64,000 bases of DNA, from positions 434,001-498,000 of the forward strand of contig OZ017752.1 of NCBI GenBank assembly GCA_963969365.1, written 5' to 3'. The stretch's first letter is position 1, and each line of letters begins with the position of its first letter. The notes beneath the pieces were generated by a model. That model saw only the letters and a program-made list of their open reading frames with translations, had not been told where the DNA came from and searched no databases. Source of the stretch: Asterochloris sp. CNOR1 (lineage: Eukaryota; Chlorophyta; Trebouxiophyceae; Trebouxiales; Trebouxiaceae). The position numbers were made by a program, and so were the translations under genes. Positions 11,645 through 23,900 of this stretch are shown here, piece by piece.

Positions 11645-14600
11645 ATGGAGGATTTGGCCAAGACTGCCAGCAGGCTTTGCCAGCCAGGCAAGGGGCTGGC
11701 TGCCCTTGATGAGAGCACAGGCACCATTGGCAAGCGGCTGGAGAAGGCTGGCCTCACAAATGATGAGGTGCGTCTGTGCAGCCCTGCATGCCTGCCTTCC
11801 TCAGTGTGTTGCAGTGCATCAATTTTCAGGGCTGCATGCAGGAGACCAGGCGGGCCTACAGGGAGCTCTTCATGACAGCTGACATTGGACAAGCTTACGC
11901 AGGTGCACATTATGCATGGTGTAGCTCGATTGCTCAGCAGAGAGTGCTGCAGATCTTGCAGGCAAAAGACAAATGCTCCAAGCTCCACCCTTCCTGCCTA
12001 CAGCGTGTGCACATGCACTGCACCGCCAGATACCTGCCTGCTGCAGTGACTTTCTGATTTCTGCCCTGCAGGCGCCATCTTGTTCAAGGAGACTCTGCAG
12101 CAGAGCGCTTCTGACGGCCGCAGCTTTGTGCAGTGTCTCATGAAGCAAAGAGTGCTTCCAGGCATCAAGGTGGATGAGGTGAGCTGCTGGCTGAATGCTG
12201 GGGCTATAACCTTGGGAGCAGGTTATCAAGTTAATGTGGTGCCTGGCGCTGCCAGGGAGGCTGCAGTCAAGAGGGGGATCGCATGGGTTGTGCACCTCCA
12301 TGGATCCGCAAGGTGCCAGGAGCAGATACAATACCGCTTAAGCATTGGGTTTCTGGGGCAGCTGCCGAGAGAGCAGGGCTTGCTAGGTCCCCTTCCCTGC
12401 AGATCTGGGTTGCCCTGCCTGTGCACTACCAGGGGATGGCAACATAGCCTGCCTGCAGCATCTGAGACCACCCAGGCACACCCCTTGCAGGGTCTGGAGC
12501 TGCTAGAGGGCACCGATGGCGAGACCGTGACCAAGGGGCTTGACACACTGGAAGAGCGCTGCAAGACCTACTTCAGGTGGGTTTGCCTGCTCAGACACGC
12601 CTTGAGCTGTCTCATTGGAGAGAGGATCAAGGCGCTGCCAGGCCAAGGGGCTGCAACTTTTTGTGTTCAGCTTGTCCTGGCCCACCCAGTCGACTGCAAT
12701 GCATGCCTGCATTCGCTGGTGCAAAGACGTGCCTCATCCCTGTTTCTGCTCTTCCCAGTGCCACCTGATCTCGCTGGAAGCAGACTGATAAGGCCCCTGC
12801 CTGCAGACAGGGTGCCAGATTTGCCAAGTGGCGCGCGGCTCTGAAGGTTGGGGCAGGACTGCCCTCAGAAGCAGCCATAGAGAGGAATGCAGACCAGCTG
12901 GCAAAGTATGCTGTCATCTGTCAGGTGCTAAATGCCAGCCCTCCGTGATGACACCCTATCTGCTGCTCAGTGGTGCTGCTCTGACAGCAGCCTTGGTTGT
13001 AGCTCGCTGGCAGTCAGGGTCTGCCTGTCATGAATGTGCCAGGCTATGCAGCAATGCTGTCTGCATGGCCTGACGCCTGCCTGATAAGTAGATAGTAGAC
13101 AGCAAGGGGACTGCATGGCATGTTTGCTGTTAAGATAACACGCAAAGCTGCAGAACCCTGCCTGCAGAGGACTGGCCTGGTCCCTATTGTGGAGCCTGAA
13201 CTCCTCATTGATGGCGCTCACACCGTTGAGCAGTTTGCAGCTGCATCTGAGCGTGTCATCTCCCGATGTGTGGCGCATCTGTGGCAGGAGGGTGAGCAGC
13301 CTGGCCCTGCATGCTGCCTGATCCAGCCTCTAAGAAGCCAGCAGGGCCCTGAGCCGAGCACCTTCTGCCTCTGAATGTGCTGAGGCACCTCACAGGGCGC
13401 GCCTGCATTCGAACTGATGCTGAGCAATGCACGCGCAGCATCTTCCTCCCAGACATGAGACAGGGCTGCTCCAGGTGTTGCCTGGTCACCACAGCCCTGG
13501 CGTGCACGTTATTGTATTATGATTGCTCATGCAGCACAGCCAGGGAGCATGCCTCCAGAGGCAGTGCCTTGCTCACACTCAATCCTGGCACTCACCTGTC
13601 TGGAAACAGGCCAGAGCTTCTGTTCAACTGAGATATCCTTGTAAGGGCATTGGCTACTGTCAGCTTGTACTACTCTTGTGATTGCAGGTGTTCACTTGGA
13701 GGCCTGCTTGTTGAAGCCCCAGATGATTATCCCCGGTGGCGACTGCCCAGAGCCGCTGCCAGCGCCCGAAGTGGTTGCCAGGCACACCATCAGGGTCATG
13801 CGCAGGTGACGAGGGGTGGGCCTGTCTGCAGAAGTGGTGCTTGTGTATTAGAGGCAGTGCAGATCAGCAGCTGGTCACTTTTACTCTCTCTGTGTATGCG
13901 CAACACAGCATTTGTTCTCCCTCCAGTGCTTGGCAGTGGGCCCAGGTCTGCCACTTCTGCCAGAAGAGTGGGCAGGTTGACGTCATCAAAGCATGCCTGG
14001 AAACCGCATTTATGCTCAGGGCGCTGCAGCTGACGGCTTGCTGGGTCCTTGGCCCCCAATGCCTTTTCTTGCTTGACATGAAGCTACAGCCAAGTGGTGG
14101 CACCCCTCTGCACCCTGAATTTGTAAGCTGCTGCCTGGGTCACTCAGCCAACCGCGTCTGGGGGCTGTCATCAGTGTCGGATGCTGGAGCGTGCAGAGGT
14201 TTGCCACCTGTCATCCCTGGCATCACATTGCCTGGTGTCTCGTCTGCTGCATGACCTATTGTCAGGATAGGAAGGCACTCCCAGGGGTCCATGCGCCAGC
14301 GCCTGCTGTTGTCAGGCAGACCCAGGCAAAAGAGGCACGCTCGCAATCCAAGGGCGTCAGCTTAACGCACAGCTGCCTTCTGGAGCCCATCTGCTGGCTC
14401 TGTGGACCTGACTGCTGCCTGCGCAGAGTGGTGCCGCCTGCCATTCCTGGCATCATGTTCCTCAGCGGGGGCCAGACTGAGGAGCAGGCCACTCAGAATC
14501 TGAACGCAATGAATGTCCTGGCCAAGCAGACCCCTGGCCTGGCGCCGTGGAGCCTGTCATTCTCTTTTGGGAGAGCTCTTCAGGCAAGCTGGCTGCTGCA

Positions 14601-14995
14601 TGTAGTCACGCCGGCCCAAAGCCAATTTGCAGTACTTTGGAAGGTCCTGTGTCTCTCGATCAGTCTGCAGGACACCAGATGTCATGCCCATGCCATGATG
14701 CCTTCAGCCTTCATGCTGTGGTATGGGCATGTTGACACATTGTTGAGCAAGCCCCTGCCTATAGCTACTTCAGGGATCACAAAGTACTCGAGCAGCAACT
14801 CACATGCTGCAGGCCAGTGTGCTGGAGATTTGGAAAGCAGACCGCAGCAAAGCTGACGAGGCCAGTAGGATGGCAGCAGCCCTGGCTGCAGCAAACAGCA
14901 AGGCAACTCTTGGGCAGTTCAGCGGATCCCACCCCTCCTTGACAAGTAGTGCAGGCACTCTCCGAGAGACGTTCAGGGGCTGGTCAGGCAGCTAA
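11645..14995 (+). CDS. FBA: Class I fructose-bisphosphate aldolase
   Basis: It cleaves fructose-1,6-bisphosphate to dihydroxyacetone phosphate and glyceraldehyde-3-phosphate, for glycolysis or the Calvin cycle. Nine exons: 11645-11767, 11842-11902, 12072-12178, 12491-12576, 12807-12924, 13168-13291, 13688-13805, 14427-14583, 14813-14995. They total 1077 nt (358 aa), the usual length for plant class I enzymes. Motifs seen: [60 protein letters not shown] (Schiff-base lysine in LLKP) and [13 protein letters not shown]. The C-terminus ends GWSGS and lacks the terminal tyrosine of many class I aldolases. Intron 8 has a GC donor (CTTCAG then GCAAGC). The start at 11645 gives a cytosolic-type N-terminus. 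An in-frame ATG at 11402 would add 81 residues that are not clearly a transit peptide, so plastid or cytosolic location is open. It is convergent with the kinase-like gene, 196 bp between stops. Confidence 0.96.
14188..14250 (+). repeat. Intronic pseudo-exon: degenerate copy of aldolase exon 8
   Basis: A GCGTGCAG acceptor followed by an in-frame peptide [14 protein letters not shown] copies the start of exon 8 ([13 protein letters not shown]) 230 bp upstream of the real acceptor at 14427. The frame and phase match, but the copy loses similarity after about 45 bases and has no donor in the right place. Confidence 0.85.
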
Positions 14996-15191
14996 TTCAG
15001 ACTGCTCAGGATTGACCATGACTGCTTTCAGTTTCATCACTGCTGTTACTTGCAGCCATCGTGACCAAAAGTGACATGCAGAACTGCTGCCCACTAATAA
15101 CTGTCAAAGCGGCCCCTCAAGCATTCAAATAGCCAGCAATGGCCTCTTGATGGGCGGGATTGGACATCAGCAGTATAAAATGCAGCAGTAG

Positions 15192-16952
15192 CTACATCAG
15201 ATCCCGTTGCGTCAAGAACTGAAGGACAGCAGCTGCCTGATCCTCAAGACTGCCTTGCCCTGTGTCTAGCTGTAGGAAATGCTCCAAGCTGATGGAACCA
15301 TTGGTTGCCCATTGATCCTGTCCCTCATACCTGCAGCAGATGCATAGCCTATACTATCAGCCACATGTCCCTGCCAGCGGGTATGCTGTGCCAGGCACAG
15401 GGACAAGTGCAGGGGCCCAGGCCTCTCACACGAGCCAGTTCCTTCAGGAAAATCAGAGAACGGGCGGGACATTACACCCTTTCTGGTGCACTGCAAGCTG
15501 GCCAGGCCACTTGCATTAGCCAGCTCCCTCCAAGTCTACTGCTGCATGCTCTGCAAGCATCATTCAGGCCTGCACCTGGCGATCAGCGCTTCCAGCTGCT
15601 GCCAGGTCTTGGGTTTGTGGGAGCTGTCTGCCGCTGCCTCCAGCGCTGCCCGTGCCTCCAAGCGCTGCTGCCAGACTGCCTGATCAGCTGGCATGCACTC
15701 TACCACGACCACATTTGCCCTGTGCTGCAGTGCAGGCACTCTGTGACAGCCATGCCAGCAGATCAGGGTTGGCCTTTGCTTACGCTGCGACAGCTTTGTT
15801 GCGGAGCAGGCACCCCGGGGCAGCCATTGCAGCAAACCAGTGCACCAACGCCAACACATGGCAGCTCATCAGCTTGGCGAGGAGCACGTGCAATGCAGGC
15901 AGTCTCTGTGCAGCTATGGTGTTGATGGCAGTGCCCACTCTGCGCAATGAACCTGCTGCACAAGCCCCTCCATTCTCAAATCCTCACAGCCTGGGTTCAA
16001 GCCACCTCTGAGGACCAGGATCGTTCACCAGCGCAACCATTGTGTAGGCCAGTGCGAGGCCTTATCCCAACACAGGCTCTGTGTCTCATAGCAGCCACCT
16101 CTCAGAACCTCAACCAATTGCCAGCTTGAGTTGTGCCGCAGGTCACTCTCTTCCTCCTCCCAGCACAGGTGGTGCACCTTACAGCTGCCAGACTCACTGG
16201 CACGACATGCTCTGCAATAGGGTCAGATGGGTAGTGCCGCCACCTCTCAGAGCAACCCACCTCATCTGCAAGCACTGCTGCCTGCTGGTAAGTTGCCAGC
16301 CGGCTGAGAGGCCCATCACAGATGACGCTGTTGCCGCATGACAACTGCGTGCCAGCCACCCTGAGCATGATAGCGTAGGACAGGTTGTTCAGATCAGGGA
16401 ACCCCTGCTGACCAGCCAGCTCCAGAGCGTGAAAGCAATTCCTGCTGTCATCCTTGTCTGCAGCAGAGCAGTGAACGGCAATCATGGAGCAGCCAATAAG
16501 ACTTGTTCCAGCAATTTGCATGCAGGCCGCAGCACATGTGTGGTGGCAAAGGTGTGATGGCCACCTGAGAGGGCAAAGCCTGTTTGCCTGGCCAGCTGAC
16601 GCGCTAGGCTGCTTTTGCCGCTTGCTGGATGACCCTGCAGCACAGGAGCAAGGCAATGATGGCCTGTTCCAGCAGCCATTACAGGATCTGACAGACGACC
16701 TTGCTGACCATCCCTCAATGTTGCTTGCTAAACATGAGCATGCAGCACTGCTTCAGCGGTGATCAATGCTGCTTCTGCCTTGTGTTTGTGGATTGTGAGT
16801 CCTATGGACGTTTGCATTGTCTCTCTCTTTGATGGCCAGATCTGCAAGCATTGCATGAGTGCAGCACTGACCTTCATGAGGAGCATGAGAGGTCGAGGTG
16901 CGCTATAGTCAGCCTCCCTCAGCTGCATTCCAGCTCTTGGCATCGCCTGCAT
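15192..16952 (-). CDS. Small P-loop kinase-like protein (AAA_33 type)
   Basis: Five exons: 16952-16872, 16634-16565, 16457-16261, 15724-15576, 15330-15192. They total 636 nt (211 aa). The Walker A motif spans a splice junction, LMLLMK then GHPASGKSSLARQLA, with the invariant GKS. DKDDSRNCFHALE follows, then LNNLSYAIM, a DGPLSRLATY segment resembling the substrate lid of zeta-toxin/kinase-like P-loop proteins, VVVVECMPADQAVWQQRLEA, and a C-terminal LDTGQGSLEDQ. This is the arrangement of the plant P-loop ATPase/kinase-like family whose substrate is, as far as I know, not established. No signal or transit peptide is evident, so it is probably cytosolic. Starting at 16952 gives 27 residues before the first intron. 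Its start lies 62 bp from a possible divergent small gene. Confidence 0.87.
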
Positions 16953-17014
16953 AGAGCACTATACGGAAGGCAAAGGCTCATTCTTCTTCTTGGGCTTGTT
17001 GTCAAGTGCCCAAC

Positions 17015-17191
17015 ATGCTTTTAGCAGAGGTACGATCTGGGCGAATCATTGGTGTGAGCCTTTGTTTGTGGCAGGATCGAGCTGCTGCCAACCTGACAAT
17101 GAACATGGCAGCCCTTACCAAAGCCGAGTGCATAAGCAAGTGCCTGTCAGCTGGCAAAGGTGGGAACAGCTCTGATGATGGAACCAGCTGA
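17015..17191 (+). CDS. Possible two-exon micro-protein, unrecognised
   Basis: The ATG at 17015 gives MLLAE up to a GTACGA donor. An acceptor TTGTGGCAG ending at 17074 leads into 39 codons closing at TGA 17189-17191, for a total of 43 aa. Exon 2 reads DRAAANLTMNMAALTKAECI and includes a CISKC motif. The join is in frame and the composition is protein-like, but the product is very short and could be the tail of a longer transcript. It would be divergent from the kinase-like gene, with only 62 bp between start codons. Confidence 0.3.
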   Translation: MLLAEVRSGRIIGVSLCLWQDRAAANLTMNMAALTKAECISKCLSAGKGGNSSDDGTS

Positions 17192-18128
17192 GCCTGCAAG
17201 AGGAGTTGGTGAGCCACTTCACAACATCAGCTTGACAATTGATGCCTGTGTGCAAGGCAGATGAGGATGGGAAGCCTGCAGTTTGGTAAGCACAGCCATT
17301 TGCCAGGAGCCCGACCTGGTTAGCAGGCATGCATGCTGGGAGCATCCTTCATGAAGCAGCCCTTGTACCTCCCGAGCAGCCACAGTGTGTCATTATGGGG
17401 TCAGGCGCGGCCCACCAGTATGATGCTGTGCTTGCACAGCTGCCCATGAGGATCTACCACACTTTGCAGCCAACCCTGATGTTTTCTAGGGGTCAGCAAT
17501 GCCTGTGTTGGCTGGTACTGTTGTCAGATCCTCAGACTTAGCAGAGGGCAATTATGCACTGGTCTCACGGTGTGGAGCCTGGCTGGACAATGTTGAGGCA
17601 GCACAAATGATGAAGAAATCTGTAGATGAGATGTCTACAGCAGCAGAGACAGGCAGTGTATGCCCAGCATGACAGCATCTGGATGGGGTGCCATGATCTG
17701 CAGTGCACAGATCCAAGCAGTGCATCTAAAGTGTTGACTTTGGGATCGAAATTACATTGCTGCACCACTGTTGCAAGGAGTGACGGCCTAGATGCAGCAA
17801 CCAGGCAGCTGTGGATGATGATGTGTGCAAGGTGCAGGAGGCGGGGAGGCACCATGAAAACAGTGCCACATTCACTGCTTCATGTCTGTGTTGCAAATGT
17901 TGTTCTCATTACACAGCCGGCCACGACAGCTGTCAGAGCTTGTCTGACCACTGGACGCAACTGGACTCAGCTTGCTCCGCAGTCATGTGCCACGTAGATT
18001 GCGGCTTGCATCCTACAGCAGTTTCTCGCAGTCTGGGGCTGGCACAGCACTTGTACAGCACACAATTGAAGCAACTGTATGAGGGTGTCCTGATGTACAA
18101 CTTGTCTTGACGATAACTGGAGGGTGAC
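17192..18128. other. Intergenic stretch with one exon-like plus-strand segment
   Basis: No joined gene could be supported here. A plus-strand segment at about 17543-17660 encodes the protein-like GNYALVSRCGAWLDNVEAA followed by a Met/Lys/Glu-rich run. It has no clear donor and soon meets a stop. It may be the remnant of an older exon. Nothing else ordered was seen. Confidence 0.35.
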
Positions 18129-20794
18129 CTAGGCAGCGCTCCCAAAGCCTCTGCCAATGCCATAAGTGATGCCCAGAGCTAACCAGCCACCAAGCATCAC
18201 CCTCAGCCCGCCCTGCAGCAGTCAGGAGGCAGCGCATGGGGAGCCAGCTCTCACAGCAGGCCCACAGATGCCAAGCCAGACCTGCCAAGGGCGCACTCGT
18301 CACAACAGCAGCAGACGCAACGCAAAACATTGCACAGTCACTACCCACCATGAACAGGTTCGCGCCACCCAGGCCAGCGCCAATGGCCCCAAAGACAATC
18401 AGCGCAGCTGTGGACGAGATGCTCAGGGAGATGAGCCTCCACTTGGCCTCGTGGATGAAGGCAGCTGCCAGTAAAGGAATGCCGGCTCCAATCACAAACG
18501 ACGCCATAGACGCCAGGCTGGCCTGCACGCAGAAGACAGAAGTTCAGTGGCAGTCTCATCCAGAGCAAGGTGGGCTTTCTGAGAACACACATGCTGCCGC
18601 ACATGGTGCCTGACGCCGACAGCAGAGCGGGCCAGCATGCCTCAGTCAGCAGAACAGTGTCTGTGGAGGCTTGCTTTGACAGGACGCCCTAGAAGGATTG
18701 TACATGTGGTGGCAGATACAGCATTCTCTGTATACGGGAGTTGACCTGGGACTACAACTGACAACTATTCAGGGTAAAGTCAAGCGACAGAAATGCTTGC
18801 CCTGGCTTTCAGAGGGGCTGCTTTCCCAGATCCTCCCCGCCAACCTTGCCGCCTAGCTAGCGCTAGATGTAACAACAGGCTGAAGTTGGCAACTCAATAC
18901 GATATGCTTTTGTCCTGCCTGACGGCAGGGTCTTGGAACCCCAAGCAGGCAACCCACGAGTTGCTTGCACTTCAGCTGCAGAGCCCTGCAGCAGCCCACC
19001 CCTTCGTGTGATCACTTGCAGGGCAGCGTCCACACCTGAAGAGGGTTGGCCAACTCGTCTATGTCGATGCCCAGCTCGTCGCGGGCATGCGCACGAATGA
19101 CATCCTTGTTGGTCAGCTCCACTGCCACCTGCAGAAGGTTTGCATTGCAGCTATTGGACTCCTGGCTGATCTGGTGGCACAGTGTGCCGGCACAGGGCAA
19201 AGGCGAGGTGCTGCAATTAGCCACCAACCCCTCAGCTTGTCAGCTGAACAGCCTCCCTGCAGAGCAGATGGTGAGCTGATCGACTGCTGAGCTGCCACCA
19301 ATGATGTTCTCGTTGAGGGCATGGGCACGCATGCATCCTTGTTAGTCCACTGCCACTTGCAGCAGAGATGCTTGGCAGCTGCTGGCTGCTGGCAATTGAG
19401 TATGCAGCAAAGCCAGTGCTGTTCAATATGGCTGTCACCTGCACAGGGCAGACGGCGACCAGGCAGGTGGCTGCCTGCAAGCATATGATGGTGAGGTGCC
19501 CAACACGCGTCACCAGGTGCATTTGTCATATGTATCCTGTATTCCTGCATGCCCCATCGCCCCTTGCCACCTGGTAGGGTAGCGATTGCCCACCCCATCT
19601 TCCAGCAGCCTCCTTTCTCAACAACATGATGCTTTGGACAAATGCGTGTCTGCATGGCCGCCCCAGCCTTCACACCTGGTGCGCCAGCGGCTTGGACAGC
19701 CCGCGCTGCTCATAGATTTCTGCCAGCTCCTCCAGCTCATGCTGCCTGGCTTCGGGGCCGTTGGCCTGCTGCTGACGCTCCTTTTCAATGTCAGCCTGCT
19801 CCGTATCACGCTGGGAGGCCACTGAGATGTACTCTCCCACAGCCTGCGCCGGGCGGCCAGATATATCAAGACTCAGATGATGAGCTGAGCATGGGCAGCG
19901 GGCCAAAGTGAGCAAGTCGCTAGAGGTGTCCTCCTCTGCTGAGTAGCAGGACATGGGAAAGTGATGACTTCATCAAGTCAGCTTCCCACATGCTAGGACT
20001 AAAAGTTGGCAATGCGTCTGGACTCGCCTTAGATCTGTGTATCACAAAGCAGGCCGAATGTCAGGTATATGAAGGGCCAGGGTGCTTCTGCCAGTGCTTG
20101 CAGCAGTCCCTGTCAGGATTCCATGTCAGCGTGTTCCGTACTTAGCGCCCCTGCCGCAGGCACAGCTTACCATGCTGAGAGCCCCGCCGACAAGGCCAGC
20201 CAGGCCAGCCAGCACGACGCTGTGCAGCGCAGAGGAACCTCCCTCCACACCCATCATGAGGGATGCCACTGACACCTGCAGCCATGTGACCGACAGTCTG
20301 CACAGTGCAGGAGAGCTTCTGAAATAACAGGCATTGCACGGCAGGACACAGTAGATATGTGGCCTGCCTTCACATGCGTTCAGCCATAGGACAGGCTGCT
20401 CACCAGCCCATCATTTGCCCCCAGCACCCCTGCTCTCAGCCAGGGGGCCCTCTGACTGTAGTGATTGTGCTCGTCCTCTTCCAGCAGGCCTTTCTCAATG
20501 TCACGGCTGCCACTGCAGCAAGTGCATCCAGTTTCGTGTGTATACTGCTCAGGCTGATACAGAGTCGTGTCACATGTGCAAGGTGCAAGGGCACTACCTT
20601 GGAGAGGCTCCAGCGGGAGTCTGTACTTGCAGGCTGGCGGGATTGGTAGTCCTGTGCGCCCCGTGGTTATCCGGATGCTCCTCTGCTCTGGCAGGCGATC
20701 TGTTCAGCCAGCCCCTGGCCATAGTTGGCGACAGTGAGTCTCAGAAACAAATGTGTGTTGCTGACCTTCTTGCTTCCACGATGCCTGATGACAT
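18129..20794 (-). CDS. VIT: VIT/CCC1-family iron or manganese transporter
   Basis: Members carry Fe2+ or Mn2+ into vacuoles or similar acidic stores in exchange for protons. Seven exons: 20794-20766, 20512-20404, 20275-20171, 19843-19676, 19128-19036, 18522-18349, 18212-18129. They total 762 nt (253 aa), the usual family length. Visible in order: HYSQRAPWLRAGVLGANDGL; first membrane helices VSVASLMMGVEGG and LAGLAGLVGGALSM; AVGEYISVASQRDTEQADIE with its conserved Glu/Asp; a charged cytosolic stretch rich in Glu and Gln that matches the metal-binding domain region; IRAHARDELGID; then three C-terminal helices ending in GGWLALGITYGIGRGFG. The short first exon (29 nt) is the least certain part. 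It lies on the same strand as legumain, 196 bp downstream of that gene's stop. Confidence 0.94.
19290..19356 (-). repeat. Degenerate intronic copy of VIT exon 5
   Basis: On the coding strand GTGGCAGTGGACTAACAAGG followed by ATGCATGCGTGCCCATGCCC copies the exon at 19036-19128 (GTGGCAGTGGAGCTGACCAA onward), 228 bp upstream of it. The acceptor has become CTGCAA and the frame is broken, so it is a dead exon copy. Confidence 0.82.
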
Positions 20795-20990
20795 GGCATG
20801 AGCCAAACTTCACTGAAGCGCAGTCATGAGCACAGTCCTGCTGTTGAAGGGGCTGTCAAACATGCTATGGGCCCCATGCTGAGCAAAACAACAAACTTGA
20901 TAGTACATACACGCTGCCTCACAGAACATACAACTGAATGTGGGACATGCAGATCTGAAGGCAGGTTTGCATTCAGCGCACAGGGGTGTT

Positions 20991-23900
20991 CTAAGCAGCT
21001 GCAGTGGGGGCCTGGCAAGTCTGGACAGCGGCCTTGGCCAGCATCTGCACGGGGACGCCCGCATTGCACAGGTTGGCAAAGGTTCTGGAGTATTGCATGC
21101 CATACTGGTCCAGCTCCCCGCAGCCTGCCTCCCAAGCAGCGACCATTGCCTGCACAGATGCGCAGCAGGGTGCGAACAGCAGCTCACTATTGTGTGCTGC
21201 GCAGCCATGTGCACGATGGACATCATGAAACCCCACGAGTGAGACCTAACTCATGCAGCAGTCATGAAAGCGCATGAGGCAGCTGTGCAAGCAGCAGCCA
21301 GCGCTTCTTGTCCATGCCCCCTGGACACATTATTTACAGCAGGGCAGCAGACATCATGCCTCCACAGGCCAGACACTTCAACCCCATTGCGCGCCCTGAG
21401 CCCGATTGCAGAAAGCCAGTCCTGCTCTTTCACTCACCCTGAGGCAGCCCCAGTCATCCACGACAGGGGCACCCTCTGCCCTGGGCAGGGCGGACGATAC
21501 GAACTGCTCAACGACTGGCAGCTCGTGCAGGGCATCTGCAGCCTGCAGAGCCTGCACCGACTGCAGCGCCCCCAGCAGCATGTTCTGGTTGGCGTACGTG
21601 GCCTGCAGGAGCGCAGTGTGCTATCAGCCGCTGGCGCCTTTGAGTCGCGGGGATGCAGAGCTAAGCTAAATATAATGAAGAGACCTTGCTGTGGGCAGGG
21701 CTGCTTGCAGGTTTGCCCACAGGGTAGCAGCCAGGTTCATTCACCAACATGTGCCTCTTCTGCTCCCGCATGACCTACAGACAAAGCACACTGCTCCAAA
21801 AGCAATGTTGGCCCACAAGCAGGACCTGGCCACTCACCTGGATGGTGCTCAGCACCTCTGGCTGCGCCAGCAGGCGGCCCATGGCCTTCCGCACTCGAAT
21901 GTCCACCTCCAGGCGGCGGCCAGTCTCAGCATGCAATGCAGCCAGCGCCTCCACCTTGGCTGCCGGGCTGGCAGCGCGCTGCACTGCTGCCCACAGCGGC
22001 AACAGGTCAGCCTCACGCTGTGGCACTGTGCCCATGTTGTGGGGCAGCTGTGCTGAGCTCAGCAGGGCATTGGAGCCATCGCCTGCAGGGGACAGAGGGA
22101 CAAGTCAGCAGAGGTGTGTGCTAGTTTCTGGGTGGCGCAGCTGACATGGCTGCAGGTGCCAGATTTCTAAAGTCCTGAAGCTATGACATGCATGCAACAG
22201 GGTGCACACCTGCAGCCAGCCCCTAAGGACTGCAGCTCCTCTCCTGCCAGCAAATGCTGCCAACTTCAATGGGCAGTTGCGCCCTACGCAATGAGGAAAG
22301 GCAAAGCACCTTGCTCACGCCCCCACCTGTGTTAAGGGCCCCCAGGTAGTCGGCCACTGGCTCCTCATCGATGCTGAGGGTGCCATACTGCTTGGCATGG
22401 CTCCCCTGGTTGTATGTTCCATTGTTGCTGATGCGCAGCTTGACCAGCTCGAACTGTTTCTCCAGGGTCTCCGTCAGCAGGTTGGCCTTGTCACTGCAGC
22501 AGGCAGTAGACTGGGCTTTCAGCACTGGGAGTTGAGATGAGAGGCTTACCAAGACTGCTGCATGCTATGCTGGTGGGGTGCAGCGTGCAGTCAACTACTC
22601 CCTATGAGGAGTCCTGAGCATGTCTCCTGACATCGGCTGGCTGCCAGCTGGCTTGTTCACCGCAGAACCACAAGAAGGTGGCCTGCGCCGTTAGACAGCC
22701 ATCGTCACAACGACTGCGCTGACCTGATGTCCATCCAACACACGCTGCAGAGGTCTCTTAGGCAGGTGGTCAGATCTCAGGGTGTGCGCTAGCGCCCCTC
22801 CAGGGCAGCCCCAGCTGGATATATCCCAGCATGAAAAGCGCTGGCCTGTTTCCCTTCCAGAAATGCACAGAAATTCTTCCAGGTGCCAGCTTTGTTAGGG
22901 TGGCTTAAACTTCCCTCAATGCGCTGGCGTCCCTCCAGGGCAGCCCAGACTGAACATACCCCAGTATGCAAAGCGCTGACCTGGTCCCCTTCCAGGAGTT
23001 TGATTGAAAGTCTCGGCAGGCAGGTACCGACCCTGTGGGTGTGGGCTGGACTCCCCTCAGGTCAGCATGTGCTGAAGCACACCCCAGCATGGAATGGGCC
23101 GATGTGCCGTCACAAAAAGAATTGTATGTCCCTCAGGCAAGTGGTGACCCTGTGGATCGGCCAGGGACCATCCTGAGGCAGCATGCACTCGAACATCCTG
23201 CGTCCCAGCATGCACTGCACCGACCTGTTCTCCATCCATGACACGCTGTAGAGGTCCCCCAGGCAGGTGCTGAACTCCGAGGGCGGGCTGGGGACCATTC
23301 CAGGGCAATACGTGCCCCAGGAGCTCTCATGCGCATTGGCGGCTGTAGTAACATAGATGTTCATGTCGTCCGTCATCATGCCCTCAAACAGGCTGCCTGA
23401 CTCGCAGGCCTCAATGTAGAGAACCATGTCCTTGAAGCCCCTGCAAGGCAATCAGGGGAATGACTGCTGGCAACAGTGCAAGCAGGCAGCAGCAAGCTGC
23501 TAGCCGTTGTGGCACACAGCTGTGCTGTCGTCAACAGGCCAGGGCAGTGCAGATGGGCCAATGCTGCATGCACACTTCTTGCAAGCACACCCCTGCTGGG
23601 CAGATCCAGAATAAGCGCTCCTGCTACCAGCAGTATGATGCAAGCAGGGACAGGCTGAGAGGCCAGCAATGGACATGGTCTGCAGGGTGGTATCGAGGTA
23701 GCAGATGCAGGGTAAGTCACCGGCTCACGCAAACATACACGCAAGGTCAAGCATGCACGACGAAGGGAGCTGCCGCCAAATTTAGCACTCTCCAACCCTT
23801 CACATCTGGCAGGCCTCAGACTGTATCCCAAGAGCCTCAGATTGTGTCCCAAGACCCACGTTGCAGCACCAGCAGTTAGTGCAGGCCTCACCTGTTGGCT

